Source: Metaphire vulgaris
Taxonomy: Eukaryota; Annelida; Clitellata; Crassiclitellata; Megascolecidae
DNA: 64,000 nucleotides
Assembly (NCBI GenBank): GCA_018105865.1
Contig: CM030868.1
Coordinates: forward strand, 947,501-1,011,500
Direction: 5' to 3'
In this document: positions 45,637 to 55,121 of the stretch, in pieces
Position numbering within the stretch: the first letter of the stretch is position 1
Layout of the letters: the number at the start of each line of letters is the position of its first letter
Translations under genes and position numbers: made by a program
Notes under the pieces: generated by a model
What the model was told of the DNA's origin: nothing
What the model saw: the letters and a program-made list of their open reading frames with translations, nothing else
Database searches by the model: none

Positions 45637-45907
45637 CCAGCTTCTCGCAGACGGCGCTCGCGCTCCGGTACGGACGCACCGACAGCGGCAAAGGCGCGTC
45701 GACGTCGCGGCGACGGCAAAGTTTCGCCGGCGTTCTTGCTCGAATTGTGCCGATCTGTCGGCGGCGTCGGGCACACTTCGCGACAGACCGTACCGACGAA
45801 TTCTGCGGGCTTTAAGTGGATTGAGCATTGGCAGGACGCGCCGGACTAGCGAGTCGTGAATGTGTCCCGTGGACAGTGCTATCAGTATCTGCTCGGTGCT
45901 GCTCGGA

Positions 45908-46042
45908 GTACTCGTCAGTCGAGTACCTGCACGTACTCGAGCAACCGACCGATAGATATATATCGCTCGTTGGTTGAGAGCTCGTTTAGTACTTTAGCAT
46001 CGGAGGACTGCTACTTGGTACGGTACTCTTTAGTCGAGTACC
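45908..46042 (+). other. Two GTACTC hairpins in Galpha-s 3' UTR
   Basis: GTACTCG-TCAGT-CGAGTAC at 45908-45926 and GGTACTC-TTTAGTC-GAGTACC at 46022-46042 each form a perfect 7-bp stem and share AGTCGAGTACC. Confidence 0.6.
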
Positions 46043-47262
46043 CAAGAGTTCATGTAACCTAGGAATGCCTAATTGAGTGCAGTTTGTCACAGAGTTGCTT
46101 ATCAGTAGGCCTACATTTGTAGCATCCACCCCATGCCAATGATTTAGTAAATGGAGCCGACTAGAAGAGTATTTGAAATAGCAAGCCCGTATCATTAGTG
46201 TTATTTATTTCACCTGTGGTACAGTTGCACGTGGTTGTACATCCGTGGTCTTTGTTTTCATAGAGCGTTCATTAATGGTGGTCAATTGTGTCATCTCTCT
46301 TGTATTTTGCCATGTTTTTGGTTTTCTCAGACATTACTGATCATCTGTACTGTGGTCATTATGATAATTGTCATCTTGCTTTTGATGCAGACCTTGGAAA
46401 AATTTTAATCAAAATCATTTTCTTCTCGAGCACACTTTTTGCGACACAGTTACTAGGTGAATTCACGGTTTTACCCATATTTATCTAGTTTTTAGCTAGC
46501 ATAATGTTGCTCTTGTTACTTTCTTTGCGACAGGTTTTTAATGGACGCAAAATAAGCGTAGTTGCCAAGTACATTTCGTGTCGTAGTGCAGTTGGTTTTT
46601 GTTACTCATATCGGTACATTTGATCCTCATTTCTTTCTCCACACTTTGCTTATTGCTATTGGCAGATGTATTTTTCCCTTTTTGTGGTTCGCTTCATCAG
46701 TCATCCGTAGCAAATGCATTAACTGTACAGGGGAGGTTGATCTTGAAGAGTTTCCTCTTGTGAACGCTCTTTACTGTAGCAGGAAATTCAGAACTGACGT
46801 TTCAGAATTTTGTACTATAGAATTTGCATGACACTCAAATATTTGTTTTATTTTTCTTTAAAAGCTGTTTTTTAGCATTTTAATTCGACCTTGCTGAGTT
46901 AGAAAAACACAGCAGCTTCAGTGGAATTTATCGCTCTATGGTCTATTCATGTATTAACTAATTGTCATTTGTGACGAATATCTTGAATATTTATTGCAGA
47001 AAACAATTAAATGGTCGCCATCTTTTCCCTTATCGTTATCATCGGTGTTATATTTAAAATAGTGATAAGTAAGTTATTATTACATGTCGTCAAGTAAAAT
47101 GCTGTCTTGCCACGAGTGAGTTTTCAAATGTAAACTCTTGTTTAAATACATAATCAGTTCACAATCCAGTGTCCACCAAACTGCATTCTTCTAGGCAGCT
47201 TTAAATCTGCCTGAAATTGTCTGCATTTTTATACAAGTGTTATACCGTTGTTCCATATCATA

Positions 47263-47335
47263 ATAATAATAATAATAATGTGATTTAAAGTGCTTTAGGA
47301 GGCTAAGTAAGCCTGTGTGAAAACCACTATATAGC
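47263..47335 (-). repeat. SINE-A 3' tail with (AAT)n
   Basis: ATAATAATAATAATG then GTGCTTTAGGAGGCTAAGTA and CCTGTGTGAAAACCACT, the same module as 16754-16815. Confidence 0.65.
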
Positions 47336-47466
47336 AACTCTGCATTCAATAACCTAGTTTTCCGATATGGCCTTTTCCGTCTGACTGATCTCTGGAATGG
47401 CCTGGTCTTTTGGAGACCATCAATTGATATCCTTGGGTATTAGAACCGGTTTGCATAATGTCGACT

Positions 47467-47650
47467 CAATCAAATGGCTCACCATTTTTCGTGGCATTTC
47501 GAATGATCTAGAATCAAAGTGAGACAGAATATATTTCCTACTCTAGTACGGTTTGACGCAATGGAGATGGGGACACAAGAAAATGTGGATTTAATTCGTT
47601 TCATCACTCTTCTGAATTTTTGCATATCTATAGCCTACTGTAGCAATAGT
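47467..47650. repeat. Dispersed repeat R, copy
   Basis: CAAATGGCTCACCATTTTTC, TCGTGGCATTTCGAATGATC, TCTAGTACGGTTTGACGC and TGCATATCTATAGCCTACTG appear in the same order as at 32756-32940 and 62020-62200. Confidence 0.75.
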
Positions 47651-47695
47651 ACTACTAAGGCGTAAATGTGGATGACCCCTCTGTTAGACTTTAAT

Positions 47696-47828
47696 TTCAT
47701 TAGCATGATTTAAAGTGGCTTAGAGGCATTACTACCTGTGTGAAAGCCACTATCGGCACTAACGGGGCTTGAACCCGCTCCGTCAGCCTGACGCTCCAGC
47801 ACGTAACCCACTCTGCCATCTTTCGCCC
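47696..47828 (-). repeat. SINE-A, nearly full copy with tRNA-like head
   Basis: On the minus strand: GATGGCAGAGTGGGTTACG (A box), GGTTCAAGCCC (B box), then the SINE-A tail GTGGCTTTCACACAGG ... CCACTTTAAATCATG. It links the tRNA-like head with the tails seen elsewhere. Confidence 0.8.
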
Positions 47829-48526
47829 CCAAAATTCATGATTAGAATGCTTTGATTGGTCAGTACCATTTTCTGCTCCTCTGTCGTGAGGCGCTTGTTT
47901 GCCCATTTGCAGTCTCTAATAATAGAATATGTGTAGGAACAATAGAATTCAATTGTCACTGGAATGAGTCTACGTTGTTTATAAGCTATTTTTCACCATT
48001 TTGTTAAGTGAATGTGTTCATATTCTCGTGACATTACTAATTGAAGCCAGATCTCATACAGCCGGGCTATAAGCTAGTATGGGGTCATTTGTTTTAGTAG
48101 AAGCCTGGACTTGTACTAGAAGTTTTATGGCAATTTTTATGGTAGCCACTATAAGTTACTGTAACTATTATCTAAATCTTATCAAAGATGGCGGCACATT
48201 ACCTGCACTTCTATTTATGCCGGATAGACTACTTCCAACGTGTATTCGTTTCTATGGTAGGAAAGATCTAGATTAAGAATGACAGCAATTTGTAAATGAT
48301 TTTATTTTATTTACATGTTAAAAATTCAAGATGACGGCGCATATTCGTGAAGGTAAACGTTATTACAGAATTATAGGGGGTTAAATCTAGCGAAGGATGA
48401 GCCCCTGTCATAAAATTAATTCAAAATGACACATTCAACGGTTACTGGATTGCCCGAGCATTGTAACGTAACAAATAATTTGTATAGCGCCTTTTGCAGA
48501 CGAGTACTTATTACTTTTACCGGGAA

Positions 48527-48696
48527 ATGAGTATTATAATTATGCGCCTCTATAGCACTAGTTCTTATACTCAAAAGATATTGATCGTTACTCTAAATCC
48601 AGCTGCACAGGTCCAGGTCAATTCCAGTGATCAGTCAGTGAAAACTAGTGAGACGGACAGACTATGTAAGGAAAGTCAACTGAAAGAGATGTTCGG
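48527..48696 (+). CDS. POP4: POP4 exon 1 (tentative)
   Basis: Open frame from ATG at 48527 to TTCGG|GTGCGT, phase 2, which fits acceptor ACAGAG before 49200. The first part (MSIIIMRLYSTSSYTQ) may not be real: an acceptor CTAAATCCAG at about 48600 could start an exon in the same frame. The later part (VNSSDQSVKTSETDRL) fits a weakly conserved POP4 N-terminus. Confidence 0.4.
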
Positions 48697-51202
48697 GTGC
48701 GTCTAGACCGATAATAATGGCTTCTTGCGGTCATAGGTACGACTATAATTAGAGAAGAAACAGATGGACCTCCTTATCCTTAACCTAACATATTCCAGAT
48801 ATAAAACATGAAATATAAATTATTGTGTAGCATTTCATGTGGTGATATAAAAGGCTGAATTTGTCGAGTGAAATTATTTGTAGGATCAGTTTATGCCTCT
48901 CTACCAGATTATGTGGAGGAGATGAGACAAGATCTTGGATTAGCAGTAAGCATTTACTTTTGTGCAATAGCAGATGTTTCTATAGAATCGCGTAGATATA
49001 CTATCATAAACAATTGTTAGAATGCATTTGTTTCGATTGGCTGGTTTCTTTCGATTGGGATTTCAGCTCTCATCCCAAAATTTGCCACTGCCACTGAGAT
49101 TGTCACTCTCCAGTGAATGGCTGAGACACGAATGCATGTGGCAAATTGAATTATTATTCCAAAACTGAATGGTAGATGGCGTATATTTCTTTTACAGAGT
49201 TCCTCTAAGTCTCGTTTCTTGACGTCGTTTCTCCAAAACCACGTTCCCGCTCGTCTCATCCAGGAAGGCTTTGAAGATATGCTTCGATACCAGCAGAAAT
49301 CCTTTAGTTTTAGCAACAACATCATTAATCGCAAAGGAGCGAGGAAACAGTCGAAATCGGTCAAGCGCTTGAACGCTAAACAGAGAAAGCAATTGAAACT
49401 GAAGCAAATGAAACCAGAAGAACAGAGGTAGGCTACTGAAATCAACAGGTCTAGTTACAATTTTGTTGATTTTTTAGTTAAGACAAGGAATATATAAGTT
49501 TCTTAAACAAGTGACATTTACTTTGGAAAAAATAATAATTCATTTGTGTTCTTCAGTCTAAAGCCTTGCTCCCCAGTTTTTTATGTTAACCCTTTGCATA
49601 CCAAAGCTTTTTAGGATTTTGCCAACTATGTTGAAGATTGTTTCATTGCTGTTCTTGTTTGTAGAATAGTTTATCGCAGTGATTTTTCAATTACGGTGCA
49701 GTCTTTAAGTTTAATTCTAGGTTTCTTCATCTAATCTTCCTGATTGATTTACTTGGTTGTTGGATTATTGCTTTAGGTCTATGTACAGAATATAGAAAGG
49801 TCTTCCACTATACATTTTAGGTTTGAGCTGTATCTGCCACTGCACTCTCTCTGGAAAGACTACATTAGCGACTTAGTTGACTTAAAAAGGTATGCTTTTT
49901 TTAATGTGCTACAACTTTACTGATCTAGAAATTAAAATTTTCATCACATTTTCCAGTAGAATACGGTAATTATCTCAGAAATGTAGTGGATCTAGAGAAA
50001 GCAAAAGCAAACCACTCTAGATTAATGGTGTAAGCCACCTGTGTAATCTTTTGCCTCGTACATGGAGATCAACGCCAGTTCCTATGCTCGTTTGAGTACG
50101 GAACTACCTTTGCCTTTTGCCTTCTATGTTGATTGTCTTACTTAGCTGCCTTTTGATCCCTAGTGTGATTGAGGGCTGATTTAATTTTAGATTCAGTTTT
50201 TGATACTAGGGCTCATCCATATAGTACATATGCAAAAAAAGTATATTTTAAATCCCTTCCCCAGGGATATTTATACACCCCCCCTAACACTCCCAATTTG
50301 TGACCAACACACCCCCATCTCAGCTATGGGATGACTCTTTTTGCCTGTCTGACTTTTTTGGTAGGGGACCCCTGAATTTACCAACACCCCCAACAATTGT
50401 TAATCGTAGAAATAACCCTGGCTCCCCCATTGCACATACTGTACATATGCAAAATCTCCAAAATCCAACCCCCTCAGTGCGTACGTCTTATTTGGATCGA
50501 CCATAAGTTGATCTTGTTGGATCTGTTTGTGAAGAATTTAGTATTTTTCGGTTTTTAGGTTGACATCTAAAAACTTGCCGGAGTATGAACTGAAGCTCAT
50601 GAAGGCTGATCTCCATGGTTCGCTGTTGAGCGTGACGAAAGCAAAGTGTCCGTCTCTGGTCGGAACGTCAGGAATTGTTCTGCAGGAAACGAAGAACACT
50701 TTTAAACTGATCACCTCCGACGACAAATTTAAAAGTAATTTCATGCATCGTTTAATTATTTATTTATTTATTTATTTATTGCATAATGTTTTACCATGCA
50801 TTCTATTGAACATGGCTAGATTATATACTTGATTAGACATATCATTTGTAAGTATGTAAATTTTAGGTGAATGGGTGAAAACTTTTTATCTTTGAGTTGA
50901 AACTTTTAGCCTGTTGGTTGTGTCTTCAATGCTGAGCGTGTTAACTAGTTTTACCATTTTCCAAAATTGTCAAAATATTTTACCCGGTATCTCTTTATGA
51001 ACGATTCCTTTGAGTATCGGACAATTGTAACGTTCTTGATATCTCTTCGTTGTTTTCACTTCTAGCGATCCCGAAACAGAATGCGGCGTTCTCATTGGCT
51101 GTCGGCGAATTCATTGTGACCATTTACGGAAACAATTTCATGTTCAAGTCGTCCGACCGATCGACACGCAGCTTTAAGACAAAACCAACAATAGATTTCT
51201 AA
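48527..51202 (+). CDS. POP4: RNase P/MRP protein subunit POP4 (RPP29), five exons
   Basis: POP4 binds the RNA of RNase P, which trims tRNA 5' leaders, and of RNase MRP, in the nucleus. Exons 49200-49427, 49821-49889, 50559-50734 and 51066-51202 are phase-consistent and match the family: NAKQRKQLKLKQMKPEEQR, YLPLHSLWKDYISDL, LMKADLHGSLLSVTKAKCPS, GTSGIVLQETKNTFKLIT and the ending FKTKPTIDF. The last four form the conserved Sm-like POP4 fold. With the first exon as chosen the protein is 259 residues against about 220 in human, so the N-terminus may be over-extended. Confidence 0.93.
49200..49427 (+). CDS. POP4: POP4 exon 2
   Basis: Encodes SSKSRFLTSFLQNHVPARLI to KQMKPEEQR. The start could be 2 bp upstream (acceptor TTTTACAG at 49196-49197), depending on exon 1. 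Lys/Arg-rich, as in the family before the core. Confidence 0.85.
49821..49889 (+). CDS. POP4: POP4 exon 3
   Basis: Encodes FELYLPLHSLWKDYISDLVD to LK; matches the conserved LPLHELW segment. Acceptor TACATTTTAG, donor AAAAG|GTATGC. Confidence 0.92.
50262..50420. mobile_element. hAT-type MITE in POP4 intron 3
   Basis: CAGGGATATTTATACACC and GTAGAAATAACCCTG; same family as 21051-21186. Target duplication not clear. Confidence 0.7.
50559..50734 (+). CDS. POP4: POP4 exon 4
   Basis: Encodes LTSKNLPEYELKLMKADLHG to TSDDKFK, the heart of the POP4 domain. Acceptor CGGTTTTTAG, donor TTAAAA|GTAATT. Confidence 0.95.
51066..51202 (+). CDS. POP4: POP4 exon 5 (C-terminus)
   Basis: Encodes IPKQNAAFSLAVGEFIVTIY to SFKTKPTIDF, stop TAA at 51200-51202. 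Acceptor TTCACTTCTAG. Confidence 0.95.
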
Positions 51203-51376
51203 TCGCTGTCCTCAGATTAATTAGTTTTCATCTTCAGCACTGCTTTCAATTGTGGAGGCGCGTGGGTACACGTCAAGGCGCCCCCTAGCGATTAACCGGG
51301 ATAGATGGAGCGGGGATAGACGACTGGTACATGTACTGTAGGATAAAAAAATTTCTACATGAACATGGCGTTTTAA

Positions 51377-51448
51377 CCCCTTAACTGGGGATCCCGGATA
51401 TATCCGTCCATTTTACATTGAGTTACAGTTAAATACACGGTTAAGGGG
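51377..51448. mobile_element. piggyBac-type MITE, copy 2
   Basis: TTAA flanks at 51373-51376 and 51449-51452; ends CCCCTTAACTGG and GGTTAAGGGG. Inverse orientation of the copy at 16012. Confidence 0.88.
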
Positions 51449-51616
51449 TTAAAAGGCGAAACATATGGAGCGGCTGTTGAAATCGGGGTTTTGTCATCTG
51501 TTCATTGCACTTGGCGTTTAAATGTAGGCCTAGACCTGTGTGCAAAGCCGTACAGCGAGATTTCAAAGCGAAGAGAGAATTTGAACGAAACTGACGATTG
51601 ATTGAAGCCAGAGAAG

Positions 51617-51692
51617 ATGTTGGAAATACGTGGACGTTGCATCTTAGTCCTGTTGATGTCGGCCGCATTTATTCCCGTCTCCGCTCAGAATG
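51617..51692 (+). CDS. First exon of a secreted protein (signal peptide)
   Basis: ATG at 51617 opens MLEIRGRCILVLLMSAAFIP and then VSAQN, a basic start, hydrophobic core and VSA|QN cleavage-like site, followed by the donor AATG|GTAGGT in phase 1. This is a textbook signal-peptide exon. No downstream exon is recognisable before the P element and satellite, so the gene may continue beyond the window or be a relic. Too short for ORF calling. Confidence 0.6.
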
Positions 51693-52621
51693 GTAGGTCG
51701 TCTACACAGGGACATTGGCGTAAACTTTGATGAAAGTGGGGGGAGGGGTGTGTGTGGGAAACTCTATACCTTCAACTTTCCCTAATGGCAGCCCTCAAAA
51801 CGTGTGTGTTTGTGTGGGGGTGGGCTTTATGGCCTAGTAGAAGTTTACGCATAGGGCCTATGTACAGAAATCAGATTATAATATTGTTGTTGTTGATGAT
51901 GATGATGATGACGGCGGCGACTATGACGATAATCGTAAGACAACTGTGTTCAGGCACGTCGGAACGAATTTTCTGCAGGGGAGGGTGCAGATTTTCAGAA
52001 GATAAAAAGTTGTGACAAGGAAAAAAGGCGAGTCTTAAAAAACCCTGACGAGCGAAAAAGGTCGTCACTAACTTTACTTCTTTACTTTATCCTCCTAAAA
52101 GCCCTCGTTAGCAAAAAAGGCCATCATCTCTGTTTCTTCTATTTAAAATTCCTCAAACAAAAAATTAACGAACAGTCATCGTCCAGGGGTTGCGCTGCAC
52201 ACACACCTGATTTTTCCAGGGGGTGCAGCTGCATCCCCACTTCCTACGGGCCTGAATGTGTGTTGTAATTGAATTCTATAATCCAGTTATTGATTCTCGT
52301 TACTTGTAATGCGCTCAATGGATAAGCTCACTAGGTTACTGTACTTAGTTAAGGGAAGTCAATTTCTATTAGAAGGCTTTGACTTTGAAAAGCCATCGAA
52401 TGTCCCTTTACAGAATAGGACATCGGGCGGAAGATGGCAGAGTGGGTTACGCGCTGGAGAGGTAGGCTGACGGAGCGGGTTCAAGCCCGGTTAGCACCCC
52501 TTGTGGATTCCCCACAGCCAGTTATGCCTCGTAGGCCACCGAATCTCGCTGCAAGTGGAAAACGCCAAATCAAAAGCAGTTAAGATCCAGATCAAAACCA
52601 GGGTTGGCCTTATCTCTTATC
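51693..52621 (+). other. Sequence after the signal-peptide exon
   Basis: Holds a (GAT)n patch near 51893-51910 and a SINE-A copy at 52432. No exon recognised. Confidence 0.5.
52432..52600 (+). repeat. SINE-A copy, plus strand
   Basis: AAGATGGCAGAGTGGGTTAC (A box) and GGTTCAAGCCCGG (B box), then GTGGATTCCCCACAGCC and a GCC-ACC tail like that at 47696-47828. Confidence 0.8.
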
Positions 52622-52659
52622 CAGGGGCGGCGCTAGGGGGTGGGTCCGCGGGTCCGGAC
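52622..52659. mobile_element. Left part of a hAT-type MITE split by insertion
   Basis: Starts CAGGGGCGGCGCTAGG and stops at GGGTCCGGAC, where the P element begins. Its right part is at 61669-61833 and ends CCCAGCGCCGCCCCTG, the inverse terminus. Confidence 0.8.
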
Positions 52660-53180
52660 CAGTGTTCTTCAAGTTAACGATAACGGTAACTGAAAACACC
52701 GAATAACTGTTAAAAAATGTCAGTTAACTGTAACTTTAACTGTAACTGAAAAGTGATTAATAACTTATGTTATAACTGTAGCCTAATAGAATAAAGTTGA
52801 AAAGTTAAGTAATAGAAAAGTTATCGAAACTGAATAATAATTTATATGTAAGTATGATTATTAATTAATAATGCGGTCTTCTGTGTCAGCTGTACTTGTG
52901 GGTCTGGGATCTAGGCCGCGGTGCAGTGTTTGTAGGCGTTGTTTTGTCGGCCTTTGTGCGAAGCGTTCACGATTCAGCGTGTGTTCGGGCAAATTTTTCG
53001 ATTTCTCAGTAAATTGAGTTCAAAGTTCGGATATACCAGATCGTTACACATCTAACGACAACACATCAACTTCAGGTAAGACTGTCTTGCAAAGTTTACA
53101 AGTCTACGGCTGTTGTTTCTTTGTTCGTTCAATGAAATACGTGCACGCGGTAGACAAAGAAATGCTATGATGATGACCAC

Positions 53181-53216
<36 letters not shown>

Positions 53217-55121
53217 CACGACGATGACTATGATCACGATGATGATCCTGTTGTTGATGACGACGACTTTCGTACTCATATTATATAATATTATATAGAA
53301 GCTAATATTTGGGGGGTAGGGGTGGGAGTTGAACGTGCATTGTATAGCCTGCACAACCCATTGCTATGGTACTGGCTTAAGATGGAAACAGTACAGATCT
53401 ATTTGCTTCTTTTTCAGATATGCCGGATAAGTGTTGTGCTCTAGGATGTCGTTCGAATTACAAGAATTCAGGAGCCTATGTTTCTGTTTTCAAATTTCCT
53501 ACAGACCATGAACGTCAGCAGTTATGGCTGAAGAAAATTCCAAGAGAGGATTTGACTGTGTCAAAGCACACAGTGATTTGTGTCAAGCATTTTGAGGATC
53601 GCTTTGTGGTCACAGAGGATGTTTTTTGGAGATGTTCGGATGAAGAGAGAGCGTCCAAGACTAACCAATGATGCTTTCCCTTCGATATTTCCAAATATTC
53701 CAGTCTACTTGTCAACAACAGTTCTGCCACAAAGAACCGATCCAACAGCTAGGTGCCAATGTCAGGAACAGCGAGCGGAACAAGCCTTTGCAGATTGGAT
53801 GGCTGCTGATCGCATCGAGGAATTCTCCACGATTGTAGACGGTTTCCAACAGTGTTTATCAGAGCAATTGGTCACTAACTGGCAATGGAAAGTAACAGAT
53901 AAGTACCTGTGTTTTTATACTGTTGATTTGGATGAAAAACCATCCATTGGGTCATGTATTAAAATCCATTCTAGTTTGCAGGTTTTTGTTTATATTGATG
54001 GAATCTGGGAACAGGTTGTTGTGGCTTCTTGGCACAGATTTAATTTTGAGTAAATGGTCTCAGTTGGAAAACCTTCTGAGCCATTACAAAGTGTCTCGTA
54101 AGTCAGTTAGGGATGATCTGACTCTTGAGGAGACGATAAAGTTGGTTTGTGCCATGCTGACTGATAAGCTCGACAATGCTGATTGTAATGTCGAGGGTTG
54201 TGATGATGATGACAACGATGACAACAGTATCAATATGGGCACAGTTAAATTTTGTGTTGAGCAGTTGAAATTGTCCTGTGGTTCTCCTTATGGTAGACGA
54301 TACAGTAATGACATGCTTCGTTTTGCGTTTACTGTATTTGTTTACTCTTCCTCATGTTATCGGATTCTTATCAATAGCGAGACAGTTATTTTGCCACAGC
54401 CTAGAAATTTACAGAAGCTCTCTGCAATGTTGAATTTCTCTCCAGGCATTGAGGTGTCTGACCATGCACAGTTGAAGTATCTGCACTAAAGGCTGACAGT
54501 CTAACTGAACGTGAAAAGTTAGTAGTTTTGCAGATTGACGAGATGCATGTTGCACAGGGATTTAACTACAAAGGGGGTAAGATTACTGGTGTGGCACATA
54601 ACTCTAGCAATGAACAGGCTAATGCTGTGCAAGCTTTCTTGATTTCATCAATTGCTGGTCGCATGCGTGAAATTGTTGCTTTGGTAAAACAGTTCACATC
54701 CAGTCTTTTAGCTCAGATGATAATTAAGGCCATTGAAGTTATTCAGTTCTGTGGTTTTGTAGTCGTTGTTGTTGCTTCAAACAACAACCAGGTAAATGCC
54801 AAAGCATTCGAGGAGTTATGTCGTGGGGAAGGTAATATGTTGGGTGGTATTCTTAATCCAAAATTCCCCCAATACAGAATATTTTTTTTGTTATGATATC
54901 TGACTGATTTGGCAAAATGCCACAAGTATATTGTTTTGTATTTTTTTTTATTAATTAATATGAAATGGGATATGAGACTAAAAGAACTTTAACTGTAAAT
55001 ATAACGGACAAATCAATAACTATTAACTGTAACTTAAAAAATAATTTAACTTTAACTGTAATTTAAACTGAAAAAACACAACTGAAACTGAAACTGAAAA
55101 ACCATAACTTAAATAACACTG
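52660..55121 (+). mobile_element. P-superfamily (THAP) DNA transposon, decayed
   Basis: Inverted ends CAGTGTTCTTCAAGTTAACG at left and the inverse of CAGTGTTATTTAAGTTATGG at right. Both subterminal regions carry repeats of TTAACTGTAACT in the same orientation, possible transposase-binding sites. Inside is a THAP-type transposase frame with several shifts. The left flank is GTCCGGAC, a palindrome known as the preferred 8-bp P-element target in Drosophila. The expected right copy is not adjacent to 55121 but appears at 61669, after the satellite. Confidence 0.88.
53420..54896 (+). pseudogene. THAP9/P-element-like transposase, frameshifted and C-truncated
   Basis: 53420-53671 encodes a THAP zinc finger (MPDKCCALGCRSNY, VSVFKFPTDHERQQLW, VICVKHFEDRF). 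The frame shifts in a T6 run near 53625, again near 54020-54050 and near 54485. Later frames show P-type transposase features: LRFAFTVFVYSSSCYRIL, the RNase H-like QIDEMHV with a catalytic Asp, NYKGGKITG, and NNNQVNAKAFEEL. The protein stops soon after FPQYRIFFLL, so the last part of the catalytic region is missing. A splice acceptor (CTTTTTCAG) just before the first ATG suggests an upstream exon in the ancestor. It cannot encode an active enzyme as it stands. Confidence 0.9.

Larger units (their letters stand above)
45637..48526 (+). other. Galpha-s 3' UTR and intergenic sequence
   Basis: The first part should be Galpha-s 3' UTR; no clear AATAAA signal was found. It holds two 7-bp-stem hairpins (45908-45926, 46022-46042), SINE-A copies and a repeat R copy (47467-47650). 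Open frames at 45393-45859 overlap exon 11 in other frames, and I regard them as chance. Confidence 0.55.
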
